From assembly GCA_023436775.1 (NCBI GenBank), contig JAEZHW010000054.1, positions 1-15,236 on the forward strand: DNA of 15,236 nucleotides, in the 5' to 3' direction. A program made the position numbers and the translations under genes. Positions 13,486 to 15,236 of this stretch are shown piece after piece. The DNA is from Actinomycetes bacterium (lineage in GTDB: Bacteria > Actinomycetota > Actinomycetes > Actinomycetales > Microbacteriaceae). Under the pieces are notes generated by a model. It saw only the letters and a list, made by a program, of their open reading frames with translations, was not told where the DNA came from and searched no databases. The stretch's first letter is position 1. The number at the start of each line of letters is the position of its first letter.

Positions 13486-14397
13486 CTACGCAGTGCGATC
13501 CGAGCCGGGCAAGAAAGCGCGGATCGCCTCAGCCGCCTGCGTGGGGGTCTCGTAGTGGATCAGGTGCCCCACGCCCTCGATCACCACCAGCGTCGCGTCC
13601 GGAAAGCGCTGCTGGAGGTCGTGCTGGGCAGCGACGGGCGTGATGTCGTCCTGGGCGGCTGCGATCAGCAGCGTCGGTTGCGGAATCGCCGCAGCCGCCT
13701 CGGCGACATTGTGCGAGACGCTGGTCTTGAAGGCCTGCAACAGGCTGTCCCGGTCGGCGAAGCCACCGAAGTACCGGTCATGCTCCTGGTGAATCCAGCG
13801 CCGCAGGGACTTGTCCTTGGTCTTTGCCATGGTGACCGACATGATCCGGGTGACCAAGCGCCAGCGCAACGCCCAGAACCCGAGCCGCTGTGGCAGTTTC
13901 GACCCGACCCAGTAGTAGAAGACAGCGAGACGAGTCAGCAGGCCACGTGGACCCTCAAGGGCCGGCGCAGCGATAGGGTTCACGAGGATCACGCGCGGCG
14001 TGCGCAGGCCCGCTGCCGCTGCCGCTGACACCACAATCGAGCCGAAGGAGTGCCCGAGTACCGCGAAGGTGGTGGGCTCGCCCGGAACCACCTGCTCACG
14101 GAATGCAATGAGCCAGTCGACAAAGGCCTGCAAGTCATGCTCGCGTTCCGGCAGCACCTCGGAAGTGCCGAAGCCAGGCAGGTCTGGCGCGATGATGCGG
14201 ACGTTACCACCCAGGTGAGCGACGACTGGTTCCAGGCCGTGATGATCCCCGCGGAAACCATGCACGAACAGCAACACGGTATCGGCGTCGGCGGGCCCAT
14301 ACTCCCAGTACTGCGTCACGGCGCCAAGAACACTGATCTGGGCCTGCCGCTGGGGAATCGCCGCCAGGGCGCTGGCGTAGGGGGACTGCGCATTCAT
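13486..14397 (-). CDS. Alpha/beta hydrolase
   Basis: 303 residues from ATG 14395-14397. The frame stays open upstream to 14670, but that part lies antisense to the exonuclease gene and is not protein-like. TAGACT at 14405-14410 sits 7 nt before this ATG. The core has FVHGFRG (44-50, oxyanion hole), PDLPGFGTSE (71-80), nucleophile S117 in LGHSFGS, Asp at 250/251 in AAQDDITP and His278 in GVGHLIHYE. The triad is complete. A lid of about 60 residues (150-210), rich in aromatic and basic residues, sits between strands and may shape a hydrophobic acyl pocket. There is no signal peptide. It could be an esterase, lipase, epoxide hydrolase-like or C-C hydrolase; the substrate is unknown. It is the first gene of a pair with the DNA glycosylase-family gene. 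Confidence 0.88.
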   Translation of the reverse strand: MNAQSPYASALAAIPQRQAQISVLGAVTQYWEYGPADADTVLLFVHGFRGDHHGLEPVVAHLGGNVRIIAPDLPGFGTSEVLPEREHDLQAFVDWLIAFREQVVPGEPTTFAVLGHSFGSIVVSAAAAAGLRTPRVILVNPIAAPALEGPRGLLTRLAVFYYWVGSKLPQRLGFWALRWRLVTRIMSVTMAKTKDKSLRRWIHQEHDRYFGGFADRDSLLQAFKTSVSHNVAEAAAAIPQPTLLIAAAQDDITPVAAQHDLQQRFPDATLVVIEGVGHLIHYETPTQAAEAIRAFLPGSDRTA

Positions 14398-14404
14398 CGT
14401 GGCC

Positions 14405-14410
14405 AGTCTA
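14405..14410 (-). promoter_or_regulatory. -10 box of leaderless promoter for the alpha/beta hydrolase
   Basis: TAGACT on the minus strand, 7 nt before the ATG at 14395-14397. It is the same hexamer and spacing as at the HAD gene. It faces the exonuclease promoter within a 69-nt divergent spacer. Confidence 0.55.
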
Positions 14411-14454
14411 CGGTGGGCTGGGGATGGCGCCGTAGGAATGGCGGGGGCGAGCCC

Positions 14455-14460
14455 TACAGT
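14455..14460 (+). promoter_or_regulatory. -10 box of leaderless promoter for the DEDDh exonuclease
   Basis: TACAGT followed by 6 nt and GTG at 14467. This spacing picks 14467 over the in-frame GTG at 14476 and over the long upstream open frame. Confidence 0.5.
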
Positions 14461-14466
14461 GGTGGT

Positions 14467-15174
14467 GTGACTGATGTGACTGAGGCTTTGCCCGACTGGG
14501 CCGCTCCCCTGGCCGTATTCGACCTTGAGACCACGGGGGTGGACGTCCGCACGGCGCGGATCGTGACGGCCCACCTCGGGGTATTGGACGCTGACGGTGG
14601 TGTCACTGCGGCGTGGAACTGGCTCGCCGATCCAGGCGTTGAGATTCCGCCCGCCGCCGCTGCAGTGCACGGCATCAGCACCGAACGCGCTCGCGCGGAA
14701 GGCCGTCCCGCCGCCGAGGTGGTCGCGGAGATCCTGGATCGACTTCGTGGCTTGCAGGCAGACGGCCTAGCGGTTGTGATTTACAACGCACCGTATGACC
14801 TGACGATCCTGCGCGAGGAAGCCCTGCGATACGGGCTGGAACCCCTCGGCGAGCCGATGGCCATTATTGATCCGCTCGTCATTGATAAGGCGGTCGATCG
14901 TTACCGTCGCGGCAAGCGTCAGTTGGGCGTGACCGCGGAGCACTACGGTGTGCCGCTCACGGACGCGCACGAGGCCAGTGCGGATGCCATTGCGGCCGGC
15001 CGGATCGCTCAGGCTCTCGCTCGACGCTTCCCGGCGGATTTGCACCTCCCGATTGCGGAGCTACAGGTACGGCAGGCTCAGTGGCATGACGACCAGGCGG
15101 CGAACTTCGAGGCGTACATGCGTGCGCAGCGTGACCCGAACTTCCGGGCTGCGCGCGGGTGGCCACTGCGATAA
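14467..15174 (+). CDS. DnaQ-like 3'-5' exonuclease (DEDDh)
   Basis: 235 residues from GTG 14467, chosen by the TACAGT-N6-GTG arrangement. The frame is open further upstream only because it is antisense to the hydrolase gene. The DEDDh active site is complete: D19 and E21 in VFDLETTG (Exo I), D111 in YNAPYDLTIL (Exo II), and H168 and D173 in HEASAD (Exo III). The PPAAAAVHGIS segment (61-71) is also typical. It is a metal-dependent exonuclease of the DNA polymerase III epsilon type, but a stand-alone one. Whether it proofreads, repairs or trims RNA cannot be told. About 55 residues after the Exo III motif end in a WHDDQAANFEAYMRAQ segment, a tail I recall from actinobacterial members. Divergent from the alpha/beta hydrolase gene and followed by a strong hairpin at the window edge. 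Confidence 0.92.
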   Translation: MTDVTEALPDWAAPLAVFDLETTGVDVRTARIVTAHLGVLDADGGVTAAWNWLADPGVEIPPAAAAVHGISTERARAEGRPAAEVVAEILDRLRGLQADGLAVVIYNAPYDLTILREEALRYGLEPLGEPMAIIDPLVIDKAVDRYRRGKRQLGVTAEHYGVPLTDAHEASADAIAAGRIAQALARRFPADLHLPIAELQVRQAQWHDDQAANFEAYMRAQRDPNFRAARGWPLR

Positions 15175-15214
15175 CTGCTCGGACCCAAAGTTCGGGTTTA
15201 CAGAACGGCGAAAG

Positions 15215-15236
15215 GGCGAGTGCCGAAGCACTCGCC
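15215..15236 (+). terminator. Probable terminator hairpin after the exonuclease gene
   Basis: A perfect 9-bp stem, GGCGAGTGC with GCACTCGCC, closed by a CGAA tetraloop, 40 nt after the stop codon. The window ends at the last stem base, so any T-tract lies outside. Confidence 0.65.

Noticed and set aside
14050..14466. N-terminal extension of the exonuclease frame by about 139 codons
   Set aside because: It lies antisense to the alpha/beta hydrolase, shows no exonuclease homology, and the TACAGT-N6-GTG signal marks 14467 as the start.
14398..14670. Upstream extension of the alpha/beta hydrolase frame
   Set aside because: Antisense to the exonuclease start, low-complexity translation, and a well-placed promoter before ATG 14397.

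Overview
The window reads as a gene-dense stretch of core chromosome from a high-GC Actinomycetota bacterium. Several things point there: GC-rich codon use, many GTG starts, a tRNA gene without an encoded CCA, -10 boxes of the TAGnnT type placed directly before start codons (leaderless transcription), and a gene set typical of the phylum (TrmI with a C-terminal extension, a PAC2 protein, an FKBP lipoprotein, a DUF308-lipase fusion). I cannot name the genus. There are 15 supported protein genes and one tRNA gene. I see no insertion sequence, prophage, CRISPR array, restriction system or toxin-antitoxin pair.

Layout. At 32-2737 (minus) a HAD phosphatase, the tRNA m1A58 methyltransferase TrmI and an FKBP-type lipoprotein lie in one direction. 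The PAC2 gene (2821-3753, plus) diverges from them. UppP (3785-4615, minus) recycles undecaprenyl pyrophosphate for the cell wall. A tRNA-Leu(GAG) gene (4747-4831, plus) has its own extended -10 promoter and a strong hairpin terminator. L-lactate dehydrogenase and an SF2 helicase (7764 down to 4922, minus) form a coupled pair joined by a GTGA overlap. An SGNH/GDSL hydrolase (7850-8701, plus) diverges from LDH and converges on a second minus-strand pair: a membrane DUF308-lipase fusion (11341-9545) followed by a SpoU/TrmH RNA 2'-O-methyltransferase (9535-8711). Then come a SIRT4-like sirtuin (11476-12333, plus), a histidine phosphatase (12438-13049, plus), a minus-strand pair of an alpha/beta hydrolase and a pyrimidine-dimer DNA glycosylase (14397-13046), and a divergent DEDDh exonuclease (14467-15174, plus).

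The genes do not form one pathway. Themes are RNA modification (TrmI, TrmH-like), DNA repair (Pyr_excise, helicase, DnaQ-like exonuclease), envelope and lipid hydrolysis (UppP, lipase, esterases) and housekeeping metabolism (LDH, HAD, histidine phosphatase). I found no clear new defence or mobile system. The most informative signals are a uniform leaderless promoter architecture (TAnnnT, 6-7 nt, start codon) shared by six or seven genes, strong avoidance of CTAG inside coding sequence, and the direct TrmI-FKBP adjacency. In many actinobacteria the Pup-proteasome genes lie in that interval.
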